Below are positions 26,227-34,367 of a stretch of 64,000 nucleotides of DNA, piece by piece (position 1 is the stretch's first letter; each line of letters opens with the position of its first letter). The translations under genes were made by a program, and so were the position numbers. Origin of the DNA: Kitasatospora aureofaciens. GTDB taxonomy: Bacteria; Actinomycetota; Actinomycetes; Streptomycetales; Streptomycetaceae. Where the stretch lies: contig NZ_JAHTKP010000024.1 in the NCBI RefSeq assembly GCF_019192735.1, positions 46,972-110,971 of the forward strand, written 5' to 3'. The notes below the pieces were generated by a model. The model was not told the origin of the DNA. It searched no databases and saw nothing but the letters and a program-made list of their open reading frames with translations.

Positions 26227-26286
26227 GTGAACGCTGTGTCCAATGGGTGCTCCCCCTTTTCCTTCATGGTCGGGCGATTGACGTAG
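26227..26286 (+). CDS. 19-codon leader ORF upstream of the GNAT gene
   Basis: GTG 26227 is preceded at 8-base spacing by AGGAGGTGA, a perfect 9-base match to the anti-Shine-Dalgarno sequence and the best site in the window. The peptide reads MNAVSNGCSPFSFMVGRLT and ends at TAG 26286, 51 bases before the acetyltransferase ATG. A short ORF with such a strong site in front of a possible resistance gene suggests translational or transcriptional attenuation, in which ribosome stalling exposes the downstream gene. This role is inference. Confidence 0.55.
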   Translation: MNAVSNGCSPFSFMVGRLT

Positions 26287-26336
26287 CTGTCGCCGGGAGC
26301 GCCTGAACACAAGGCTCTTCTGAAAGGCAGACAGCT

Positions 26337-27134
26337 ATGAATACTGTGCATTTCACTGCGGGCATGGGCGAACACCCGGCCATGGTCACGCGGGTCGCGG
26401 AGCAGCAATGGCACGCTCTGGCTGACGACCAGGTGGTCGGCCGCGGCGACGTTCTTTGCAGGCCCGACGGGCGGATCTTCCTGAGCATCGACTCGTGGCA
26501 CGGCGCGGTCTTCGACCGACTCGCCGATGCGATGCTGGCCGACCTGCCGAGGCCGCTGTACACGGTGGTCGACGAGGCTGACCGCGACTTGACGTCCAGT
26601 TGGGAGCGGGTCGGCTTCACGATCCGACGCCGCGAGTGGGAGTACGTCGTGCCCACCGACCCGCGAGTCACGGGGCTCGACGCAGGACAACCGCCGTCGG
26701 GCGTGACGATCGTGCCCGCCGGCGAGGCGGAGGAAGGCCCTCTGCGCGCGCTGGACCGCGCCATTCGCGAGGAGGTCGAGGCCACCGTCGGATGGCAGGC
26801 GATGCCGGCTGAGGTACTGCCACGCCCGCACGGGACTACCGTGCTGTACCCGTCGAAGTATGCGGTGGCAGCACAGGCCGATCAGTACGTGGGCCTGGTC
26901 AGGGTGGCGCCGCTGACCCGACAGCCGCGGATCGGGCTGATCGCAGTCCGGGCCGACCAGCACCGCCGCGGCATCGCCCGGGCGCTGCTGGCCCACGTGC
27001 TGGGATCGCTGCACCACTCCGGGACCGAAACGGCATCGGCCGAAGTGAACGAATCCAACGAGGCAGCGACGGCACTGTTCGAGGGCGTCGGCGCCCAGCG
27101 CGCGGGCAGCAACCTGGAGTTGGTCTGCCGCTGA
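26337..27134 (+). CDS. GNAT-family N-acetyltransferase
   Basis: 265 residues. The acetyl-CoA pyrophosphate loop is RADQHRRGIARALLAHVL (Q/RxxGxA motif) near residue 205, preceded by the beta-strand IGLIAVR and followed by ASAEVNESNEAATALFEGVG. The N-terminal 120 residues may be a second, degenerate GNAT fold. Substrate unknown; aminoglycoside or peptide N-acetylation are family possibilities. It follows a leader ORF and precedes an IF-1 paralog. Confidence 0.82.
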   Translation: MNTVHFTAGMGEHPAMVTRVAEQQWHALADDQVVGRGDVLCRPDGRIFLSIDSWHGAVFDRLADAMLADLPRPLYTVVDEADRDLTSSWERVGFTIRRREWEYVVPTDPRVTGLDAGQPPSGVTIVPAGEAEEGPLRALDRAIREEVEATVGWQAMPAEVLPRPHGTTVLYPSKYAVAAQADQYVGLVRVAPLTRQPRIGLIAVRADQHRRGIARALLAHVLGSLHHSGTETASAEVNESNEAATALFEGVGAQRAGSNLELVCR

Positions 27135-27250
27135 CGCTCCACCACATCACCGCGCGACCGGACCCAGGCCGGGGTACCGCGATCGCGGTGCGTCAGCGAA
27201 ATTCGTTTCCCTACCGATCTCACAGTCGCCAACCGGAGGAGTGAGAGAAC

Positions 27251-27475
27251 ATGGCCAGAACATCAAAAGGCATCGAAGTCGAGGGCATCGTCGTCGAGTG
27301 CCTGCGCAACGCCACCTTCACGGTGGAGCTCCAGAACGGGCACAAGGTGCTCGCGCACATCAGCGGGAAGATACGGAAGAACTACATCAAGATCCTGCCG
27401 TATGACCGAGTACTTGTGGAGCTCAGCTCGTACGACCTCACCCGCGGCCGGATCCTCTTCCGATACCGGACGTAG
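27251..27475 (+). CDS. infA: translation initiation factor IF-1 paralog
   Basis: 74 residues, the whole OB-fold of IF-1: IEVEGIVVECLRNATFTVEL, QNGHKVLAHISGKIRKNYIK, ILPYDRVLVELSSYDLTRGR. It is close to streptomycete IF-1 but has a Cys in the VVECLRNA strand and KIRKNYIK where housekeeping IF-1 has KMRMHYIR. The housekeeping infA lies in the ribosomal-protein region, so this isolated copy in accessory DNA is a second version. A GGAGGAG site precedes ATG 27251. It may change initiation under antibiotic stress; not proven. Confidence 0.88.
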   Translation: MARTSKGIEVEGIVVECLRNATFTVELQNGHKVLAHISGKIRKNYIKILPYDRVLVELSSYDLTRGRILFRYRT

Positions 27476-27509
27476 CGGCGGGTGGGACCTGCCGAAATCG
27501 GAAAGGCAG

Positions 27510-27529
27510 TCTCCGATCCGGATCGGAGA
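27510..27529. repeat. 20-bp perfect palindrome after the IF-1 gene
   Basis: TCTCCGATCCGGATCGGAGA at 27510-27529 is a perfect inverted repeat 35 bases beyond the IF-1 stop. With no loop it is a better DNA-binding site or cruciform than a hairpin terminator. Confidence 0.7.
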
Positions 27530-27633
27530 TGGGCCCGATGCAGAAATCAGGACCAGAGTCGACAACGCGGTCCGATTCTTCGCCCGGCATCTCGGCCGGA
27601 CTGTGACTGTCATGTCACCGGCCTGACCTGACC

Positions 27634-27672
27634 GGTATCGGCGCCCGGCTCACAAAGTCGGGCGCCGATACC
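27634..27672 (+). terminator. hairpin terminator
   Basis: Perfect 14-bp stem GGTATCGGCGCCCG (27634-27647) with its complement at 27659-27672 and an 11-base loop. It closes the acetyltransferase/IF-1 unit before the HEAT-repeat gene. The gap 27476-27803 otherwise holds only the palindrome at 27510 and no coding signal. Confidence 0.7.
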
Positions 27673-27803
27673 GCTGCCCCCGGCCCCACTGCCGTCCGCC
27701 ACTGGTCATCCGGGGGTGTTCGGCCCACCGCTCACACGCGTGGGCCGGCACCTCCGGGAAAACCACGTGCCCCCGCCGCGGCTGCGCGGCACAATCACCA
27801 CCG

Positions 27804-30800
27804 ATGCCTCATCTCTCCGCCGACCGGCTCCTGGCCGCCGTCGATCCGTTGCCCCTGCCGCTGCGACTGCGCGAGGTGGCCCGCACTGCGGCCGCCCTCG
27901 CTGCCACCGGCCACCTCTCCGGCCTCCTCGCGGAACTGGACGGCCGCGGCCCGTACGAGCGCAGGCTCGCCGCCCTGGCCGCTCTCGCCGGGCGCCGGCC
28001 CGACCACCTGATCACCCGGCTGACCGACCCCGACCCGGTGGTGCGCCGCTATGCCCGGCGGGCCGTGCGGGAGCTCCCCTTCCCGGACGACGCGATCGAA
28101 CAGGCGGCCCTCACCGCCCCGACCGCGGTCCGGGACGAGCTGATCCGCACCATCCTGGCGACCGGGCGCACCGCGGTGGCCGAGCGCCTGGTGCCCGCCG
28201 TACGGCAGCGCTGGGGCGCCGCCGAGGCGGGCCGGCTGCTCCCGGTCTGCTCGCCGGAGTTCGTCGCCCGCGAACTGCCCGGACTGGCGCACGCCATCAC
28301 CTTCTCCAGCTCGCTCGGCCGCCGCCACCCGGGTGCCGTCCTGGACGAGGCCGATCGGCAACTCGACGGTCTGCCCTACCAGTTGCGGATCGCATTCTGG
28401 CGCAGGCACGCGCTCGGCCTGGCGGCCGCCGCCGCCCGCGAACCCGCCCGGGTGCTGGATCTGCTGGAGCGTCACCCCGCGCGCCAGTATTTCCGCTCGT
28501 TCCCCGGGCCTCTGTACGACCGGTTTGCCCACCTCGCCGCGGTCGACCCCGAGCGCACCGCCCGCGTGCTGCTCGCCGTCGACCACTATCGCAAAGACCC
28601 GCCTCTGGGCCCCGCCCTCGCCCGCAGGCTGCTGGCGGCGCCGCTGACCGTCCTGGCCGAACTCGCCCACCGAAACCACGCCGACCATCTGGCGTTGCTG
28701 CGGCAGCTGCCGCCGGCCCGACGGGCCGCCCTCTACGACGCGGTCGCCGCCATACCCGGCCCGTCCCGGGCGTGGTACTCCGAGCGCGTCCTGGCAGCGC
28801 TGCCCGCGTACGAGCGGCAGGCCCGGGCCCGGGCGCGGCTGGCGCAGGACCGTGAGGACCTCGCCCCGCTCACGTTCCTGCCGGTCGCCGAGGCACGGCC
28901 GCAGCTGCTGGCGGAGACCAGGACGGCCGACGCCTGGGACCGGGGATACGCCTGGGGGCAGGTGGTTCTCCAGGCCGAGCGCTCCGAAGACCCGGACGTC
29001 GTCGGCGAGGTGCTCGTCCTGCTCGAACGACTGCGCAACGAGCAGGACCCGGTCCGCCGCGAGGCACTGGCGTCGGTCGCCACGGTGCCGCCGGCGCTCT
29101 TCGGGCCCACCGCCGCCGCGCCGCTGGAACGGCTCACCGACGATGCGCTGACCGCCCGGGACTGCTCCCCGGCCACCCGCTCGGTGCTCTGCCGTCTGGC
29201 CTGCGCCGTGCTGGGCGAACACGCCGGCGGCACCGCGCGGGACTTGCTCGACTGGGCCGTACGCGCGGTCGAACGAACGGTCGAGCACACCGGCGCGCCC
29301 GTTCTCGGATTCCCCCGGGGCCGGGAGGAAGCGGTCGCGCACGAGCTGCTGCCGGCCCTGGAACGCTCGGCCGGGACGCGCGACGCCACGCTGCTGCTCG
29401 CCTTCACCGAGTCCCTCGGCCCCGGCCGCGCACGGATCCCGGTTCTGACCGGGCTGCTCGAACGTGTCCTGCACGAGGGAGGCGACCGCGCCTTCGAGCA
29501 AGCCGCCGCCCACCTGCTGAGCGACCCCGCCACCCGCGCGAAACGCGTCGCCCGGCTGCTCACGCTCGAACCGTCCGCCGTCGCCCTCCCGCCCCTGCAG
29601 ACCGTGCTGACCCGCGTCCGAACCGACCTGCTGGACCCGCTGCTCGCCCCAGAACCGACCGGCACCCCGGACACGACCGGTACCCCGGACCTGACCGGCA
29701 CCCCCGACCCCGCCGACCCCACGAACGCAACCACCGAGCCCCGCTTCGCCCCCGCGCCGCTCGACCTCTCCCACGCCGACCGCTGGCTGCCCCGCCAGCA
29801 GCGCGCCGCCGCCGAGCAGGTGGCGCGGACGGCGGACGACCCCACGCGCAGCCCGGAGGAGCGGGCCGCCGCGCTCCGCTCCGCCGCCCGCATCCCGGGC
29901 CACGGCCCCGCCCTGCTGCGCCGCTACGCGGACTCCGCCGACCCGCTCCTCGCCGAGGCCGCGCTCGCCGCCATGCCGTGGACCGAGCACCCCGCCGAGG
30001 CGCTGCCCGTCCTGCTCGCCCACGCCGGCGACGACCGGGCCCGGGTCGCCCTGTACGCGGCCGGGCGGGCCGCCCGGTTCGCACCGTCCACCGAGCTCGC
30101 CCCGGCCCTCGCCCGGATCGCCGCCGACCCGGCCGCCAAGGTCACCAGTCGCAAGCAGGCCGTCCGACTGGCCGCCGCCCACCTGCCACTCGCCGAGGCG
30201 GCCGAGGTCCTGGAGGCCGCCTACCGGACACCCGAGCAACATCACGACGTCCGGGTCACCGCGGTCGAGCAGATCGCCGCCCGCCTCGCCGACCTGCCAC
30301 TGTGGAACGTGCTCGCCGATGCGGCTGCGGGGTCGCCCGCCCTCAAAAACACGCTGGTCCACCACATCCGCCCGCACGAGCTGCCGGCCGAGCACCGCCC
30401 CCGCTTCGCCGAACTGATCGCGCGGCTCGCGACGGACGACGACCTGCTCATCGCCGCCCCCGCGCTGAACCACCTGACCGTGTGGAGCCGCTACGCCCCG
30501 CACGCCGTGGCGGCGCTCGCCCGTCGGATCACCGCGCTCGACGAGCAGAAGCAGTGGAAGGAGGCCGCCGGAGCCCTGCGCCGGATCGCGGCATCCGAGG
30601 CGCCCCACCCGCTCGGCGGCTGTGCTCCGGGGAGCATCATGGCGGACACCCTGTCCGCCCTGATCGAGGCCGTTCGCGCCGGCGAACCCACCGCCCCGGG
30701 ACGCGACCACCCCGCCCGCCAGCGGATCGTCACGCTCACCGGCCAGTACTGGGGCGGGGACGCGCCACCGGAGGTCGTCCGGGCAACCGGCCGCGCCATG

Positions 30801-31193
30801 GCCGCACTGCTGATGACGGAGCCCTCACTGCTGCCCCAGGCCGTGCCCACCGTGGTCGGCACCATCGACCTGGAATCCCCGGCCCTCGGCGACGAACTCG
30901 CCGCTCTGGCCGCCGTGCTCGCCGACCGCCCCGTGCTGGCGGCCAACGCCGCCCACACGCTGCGCATGAACGGCGGCCGGGCGACGGCGACGGAACACGC
31001 CCTGGCCGCAGCCCGGCGGCTGGCCGCGGACGGCCGGCTCGCCTCCGGCCTGTTCGCCGCCGCCCTGGTCACGTCGTGCGGCCCCGGGCTCGGCTGGCCC
31101 ACCGACTGGCGCACCGAACTGCACGCCCTGCGCCGCCACCCGCAGCCTGACGTCCGCGACGTCGCTCTCTCCGTGTGGACCGCGCAGGAGTGA
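27804..31193 (+). CDS. large HEAT-repeat-type helical protein
   Basis: 1129 residues, almost entirely Ala/Leu/Arg-rich paired helices of 30-40 residues (for example RRLAALAALAGRRPDHLITR, DPDPVVRRYARRAVRELPF, DPLLAEAALAAMPWTEHPAE), typical of HEAT or armadillo-like solenoids. At about residues 618-640 a Pro/Thr linker with tandem TGTPD units (29659-29705) separates two solenoid halves. No enzyme motif, signal peptide or membrane segment is visible. Such proteins are scaffolds. It ends 50 bases from the convergent P450 gene. Confidence 0.8.
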   Translation: MPHLSADRLLAAVDPLPLPLRLREVARTAAALAATGHLSGLLAELDGRGPYERRLAALAALAGRRPDHLITRLTDPDPVVRRYARRAVRELPFPDDAIEQAALTAPTAVRDELIRTILATGRTAVAERLVPAVRQRWGAAEAGRLLPVCSPEFVARELPGLAHAITFSSSLGRRHPGAVLDEADRQLDGLPYQLRIAFWRRHALGLAAAAAREPARVLDLLERHPARQYFRSFPGPLYDRFAHLAAVDPERTARVLLAVDHYRKDPPLGPALARRLLAAPLTVLAELAHRNHADHLALLRQLPPARRAALYDAVAAIPGPSRAWYSERVLAALPAYERQARARARLAQDREDLAPLTFLPVAEARPQLLAETRTADAWDRGYAWGQVVLQAERSEDPDVVGEVLVLLERLRNEQDPVRREALASVATVPPALFGPTAAAPLERLTDDALTARDCSPATRSVLCRLACAVLGEHAGGTARDLLDWAVRAVERTVEHTGAPVLGFPRGREEAVAHELLPALERSAGTRDATLLLAFTESLGPGRARIPVLTGLLERVLHEGGDRAFEQAAAHLLSDPATRAKRVARLLTLEPSAVALPPLQTVLTRVRTDLLDPLLAPEPTGTPDTTGTPDLTGTPDPADPTNATTEPRFAPAPLDLSHADRWLPRQQRAAAEQVARTADDPTRSPEERAAALRSAARIPGHGPALLRRYADSADPLLAEAALAAMPWTEHPAEALPVLLAHAGDDRARVALYAAGRAARFAPSTELAPALARIAADPAAKVTSRKQAVRLAAAHLPLAEAAEVLEAAYRTPEQHHDVRVTAVEQIAARLADLPLWNVLADAAAGSPALKNTLVHHIRPHELPAEHRPRFAELIARLATDDDLLIAAPALNHLTVWSRYAPHAVAALARRITALDEQKQWKEAAGALRRIAASEAPHPLGGCAPGSIMADTLSALIEAVRAGEPTAPGRDHPARQRIVTLTGQYWGGDAPPEVVRATGRAMAALLMTEPSLLPQAVPTVVGTIDLESPALGDELAALAAVLADRPVLAANAAHTLRMNGGRATATEHALAAARRLAADGRLASGLFAAALVTSCGPGLGWPTDWRTELHALRRHPQPDVRDVALSVWTAQE

Positions 31194-31243
31194 CGGGAGG
31201 ATGCAGGCATGCGTGAACCTCCGCCGGGCGGCGCCCGCGCGTG

Positions 31244-32461
31244 TCACCACGTCACGGGCAGCGTGCGCGGGGCGCGGGTGATCTGGCCGCGTTTCCACTC
31301 GGGCGGGCCGGCGGGGTGGAGGGTCGGGAGGTGGTTGACCAGGCCGGTCAGGGCCTCCTGGAGCTGGACCCGGGCGAGTTGGGCGCCGACGCAGAAGTGG
31401 GCGCCGTGTCCGAACGCCAGGTGGGCCGGAGCGGCCCGGGTGAGGTCGAGCAGGGCCGGCTCGGCGTAGACGCGCTCGTCGTGGTTGGCCGACGACGTCA
31501 GGGCTACGACCGCCTCCCCCTCCTTGACCGTCACCCCGCCCAGCACCACGTCCTCGGTGGCCACCCGAAGGTTGGCGCCCACCACCGCTTGGGCGTACCG
31601 CAGCAGTTCCTCGATGGCACCCGGGATCAACGCCGGTTTGTGGCAAAGCAGTTCGTAGCGTTCGGGCTGCTCCAGCAGCAGGTGGACCAGGCCGGCCAGC
31701 CGGTCCGCGGTGGTGCCGTAGCCGCCCGCGAGCAGGACGATGCAGAACGAGACGAGTTCGCCCTCGCTCAGCCGGTCGCCTTCGTCGCGCGCCGCGATGA
31801 GGACGCTCAGCATGTCGTCGCCGGGGTGGGCGCGTTTGGCGGCGATGAGACCGGTGAGGTAGTCGGTCATCTCGGCCACGGCGGCCATGACTTCGGCATC
31901 CGTCATGGCGGTGACGCTGCGCAGCGCGTCGTTCCAGGCGTCCAGCCGGTCGCCGTCGACGCGGGGTGTCCCGAGGAGGTCGCAGATGACGGTCAGTGGC
32001 AGCGGCCGGGTGAAGTGCGCGACCAGATCGGCGGGACGCGGTAGCGGTTCCAGTCTCGCCAGCAGGTCGTGCGTCAGGTGCGCGATGTCGCGCCGCATCG
32101 CCTCCGCTCGGCGGGCGGACAGGGCGGGCGAGATGAGCCTGCGCAGGCGGGAGTGCTCGGGCGGGTCGGCGGCGAGGATCGAGTCGGGCAGTGTGGTCGT
32201 GCGGTTGATCCTGGGCCCTTCTCCCCTGGTCGCCCGGGCGCGGCTGAATCGCGCGTCGGCCAGGATGCGGCGGACGTCGGCGTGCCGGGTCACGAGCCAC
32301 GCGAGGTCGCCACTGGGGAGCCGGACTTGGAGGACGGGAGCGTCGCGGCGCAGCTCGGCGAGTTCGGGCAGCGGGTCGAGGCCGTCCCGGTGCGGGAACG
32401 GGAAGGGGACGGGGGACGGGGACGGCGGGAGGGTCTCCGGCTGGCTCAACTGGTCCTCCAT
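31244..32461 (-). CDS. cytochrome P450 of the putative RiPP cluster
   Basis: 405 residues, intact: DPPEHSRLRRLISPALSARR near residue 98, I-helix LLAGGYGTTADRLAGL (AGG-x-x-TT type), EELLRYAQ (ExxR) and the haem loop FGHGAHFCVGAQLAR with the ligand Cys near residue 355. Soluble bacterial class I P450 needing ferredoxin; a ferredoxin gene lies divergently at 36085. ATG 32461 starts 9 bases after the methyltransferase stop, so it belongs to the same operon. It probably hydroxylates or cross-links the peptide product. Confidence 0.9.
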   Translation of the reverse strand: MEDQLSQPETLPPSPSPVPFPFPHRDGLDPLPELAELRRDAPVLQVRLPSGDLAWLVTRHADVRRILADARFSRARATRGEGPRINRTTTLPDSILAADPPEHSRLRRLISPALSARRAEAMRRDIAHLTHDLLARLEPLPRPADLVAHFTRPLPLTVICDLLGTPRVDGDRLDAWNDALRSVTAMTDAEVMAAVAEMTDYLTGLIAAKRAHPGDDMLSVLIAARDEGDRLSEGELVSFCIVLLAGGYGTTADRLAGLVHLLLEQPERYELLCHKPALIPGAIEELLRYAQAVVGANLRVATEDVVLGGVTVKEGEAVVALTSSANHDERVYAEPALLDLTRAAPAHLAFGHGAHFCVGAQLARVQLQEALTGLVNHLPTLHPAGPPEWKRGQITRAPRTLPVTW

Positions 32462-32470
32462 CGGCGGCGG

Positions 32471-33208
32471 TCAGGGGCGTTCGTAGACGGACACGTGGTA
32501 GGCGCTGTCGCGGGTGAAGGGTGCCCCCGCCCAGTCGCCCCAGCGTTCCTTGACCCGCAGCCCGGCCTGCTCCGCCATCAGGTCGAGTTCGCCGTGGCCC
32601 GCGTACCGGAACTCGACGTCCAGGTGCCGGGTTCCGCCGTCCTGGTGGATGACGTAGTGCGAGCGATAGCGCTGCGTCGACGGGTCGAGCCTCCGGTGAC
32701 ACAGAACGAGGTGATCGTCGCCCTCCAGAACCACTTCCGGGCCGGTCCCCGCCGCGAGGGCTTCGGGCACGTGGGCGTCGAGGACGAAAACGCCGCCCGG
32801 TGCCAGGTGTGCGGCGACGGAGGCGAAGCAACGCGCCTGGCTGCTCTGGTCCGGCAGTTCGAAGAACGTGCCGCCCGCGGCGTAGATCAGCGTGAAGGTC
32901 CCCTGGACCGGCACCTCCGCGAAGTCCCCTATGGTGACGGGGATCTGCGCTCCCCCGGGTTTGGCGCGCAGCCGCCGAACCATCGCCTCGGCGGCGTCGA
33001 CGCCGTGCACGTCGATACCGCGTGCTCGTAGTGGCAGGGCCAATCGGCCGGTCCCGATGCCGAGTTCGAGTACGGGCCCGTCACCGGCGAGGGCGGCAAG
33101 AGCCTCGACCGTCGCCGCGGTCGTGCCCGGCTTCGCGAACCAGCGGTCGTAGTCGTCCGCGAAGTCGGTGGTGTAACTGGTCGGGGAGTCCGAGGAGTTG
33201 AGGGTCAT
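32471..33208 (-). CDS. class I SAM-dependent methyltransferase
   Basis: 245 residues: motif I VLELGIGTGRLALPLRARG near residue 47, acidic post-motif HGVDAAEAM, DFAEVPVQGTFTLIYAAGG and LAPGGVFVLDAH. Typical small-molecule or peptide methyltransferase fold. GGAG precedes ATG 33208, which lies 7 bases after the YcaO stop. It probably methylates the peptide (N- or O-), but the position cannot be predicted. Confidence 0.85.
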   Translation of the reverse strand: MTLNSSDSPTSYTTDFADDYDRWFAKPGTTAATVEALAALAGDGPVLELGIGTGRLALPLRARGIDVHGVDAAEAMVRRLRAKPGGAQIPVTIGDFAEVPVQGTFTLIYAAGGTFFELPDQSSQARCFASVAAHLAPGGVFVLDAHVPEALAAGTGPEVVLEGDDHLVLCHRRLDPSTQRYRSHYVIHQDGGTRHLDVEFRYAGHGELDLMAEQAGLRVKERWGDWAGAPFTRDSAYHVSVYERP

Positions 33209-33215
33209 GGGGCTC

Positions 33216-34367
33216 CTAACCGAACGGGTGCGGCCGGCCTGGACCGGCGCCGGAGGGCAGGGGAAGGGCTCCGGGGGCGAGTACGCGGACCACCCGGGTC
33301 CCCGCCTCGCGGCCGGGTCGCCCGGAGGTCTCGACGACGATCACGTCCCGGCCGGTGTGCTCGGCGAGGATTTGCAGCGGATCGGTGCGCGCGGTGCGGT
33401 TCCCCTCGCCTGCCGGACGTGATCGCACTCCCCACAGCCGCAGGCTGTCCTGGCGGTGGTACGTCCAGAGCGCGTGCTGGACGGCGGTGGTGGGCGGGCC
33501 GGCGCCGTGCCACTCGTCCCAGGCGCGGTGTGCGACCGGTGTCCGCATGCTCCACCGCACCATGAGCGCCTCGTAAGCCGCCTTCTCGACCAGGGCGTCG
33601 ATGGTGTCCGCCGGACCGCATCGGGCGCCGAACGCCTGGCCCGTGCCGTCGGTCCGGTGCAGGCACACGACGGCGCAGGCAGCACCGACGGGAGCCGGGA
33701 CGGCGAACGCGGTGGCCACCAGTCCACTGACTCGGACATGTTCGGCCAGCGGCGCCGGCAGGGCAGCCGGGATCGTCTGCGGCGGCCGGTCGGCGAGGCC
33801 GTACCAGCTGCGCCGCACCAGGTCGCGTTCGAGCACCTCCCACGCCGCGTGCCTCGCCGCCGCCATGGCGTCGGGATGCGCGGCGACGCCGGTGGAGCCG
33901 GCCGAGGGCACGGCGTCGCACCCGGGCGGCGGGCGGTGGTGGAGGAACGCCTCCCCCGCCGGGACGAACACCTCCGCGCCCTGGAGCGTACGGCCGCGGA
34001 CCCACAGCTGGCGAAGGTCGGCCGGTACCCGCGACTCGTCGGTCGGCATCTGCGGCTCGTCGGCCGGTACCCGCGCCACAAGGACCGGCAGCCCCTTGCG
34101 GCGCAGCTCCCGGCGCGTTCCGACGACCTCGGCCGCGGCCTCCGCCTCCCGCCCCGCCATCACGTTTCCGACGCGCTCCAGGAGTTCCCCGCGCGCTCCG
34201 GCGGCGACCTGGTCCCGATCGTGCCCGGCGGCGCTGCCGACGAGGACGGGCGCCCCGCCCGCCGCGCTCGTGCCCGCGAACGCGGCCGACCGGGCGGCGA
34301 CCCGGGCGATCAGGATGTCCGGCTGCTCCGGGTAGGGCGTGAACACCTGCGGAGTCCAAGCGTTCAC
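33216..34367 (-). CDS. YcaO-domain protein (peptide backbone modification)
   Basis: 383 residues. YcaO signatures: GVAAHPDAMAAARHAAWEVL then ERDLVRR (the ATP/Mg-binding Ser/Glu-rich helix, ExxER type), VEKAAYEALMVRW, and a C-terminal LPLPSGAGPGRPHPFG proline-rich end that is diagnostic of peptide-acting YcaO enzymes. YcaO proteins use ATP to activate backbone amides, giving azolines, thioamides or amidines. No E1-like or TfuA partner is next to it. A 7-residue tandem repeat (PADE/PTDE/PADL) lies at 34018-34080. GTG 34367 overlaps the upstream stop (GTGA). Confidence 0.82.
   Translation of the reverse strand: MNAWTPQVFTPYPEQPDILIARVAARSAAFAGTSAAGGAPVLVGSAAGHDRDQVAAGARGELLERVGNVMAGREAEAAAEVVGTRRELRRKGLPVLVARVPADEPQMPTDESRVPADLRQLWVRGRTLQGAEVFVPAGEAFLHHRPPPGCDAVPSAGSTGVAAHPDAMAAARHAAWEVLERDLVRRSWYGLADRPPQTIPAALPAPLAEHVRVSGLVATAFAVPAPVGAACAVVCLHRTDGTGQAFGARCGPADTIDALVEKAAYEALMVRWSMRTPVAHRAWDEWHGAGPPTTAVQHALWTYHRQDSLRLWGVRSRPAGEGNRTARTDPLQILAEHTGRDVIVVETSGRPGREAGTRVVRVLAPGALPLPSGAGPGRPHPFG
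34018..34080 (-). repeat. three 21-bp tandem repeats inside the YcaO gene
   Basis: Three consecutive 21-bp units encode ARVPADE, PQMPTDE and SRVPADL. The repeat keeps the frame and lies in a probably exposed loop near residues 96-116. It looks like a recent slippage expansion. Confidence 0.75.

Noticed and set aside
27795..30710. 971-codon open frame on the minus strand
   Set aside because: It is the antisense of the HEAT-repeat gene; composition is Gly/Arg/Val-rich with no domain, and GC3 bias favours the plus-strand frame.
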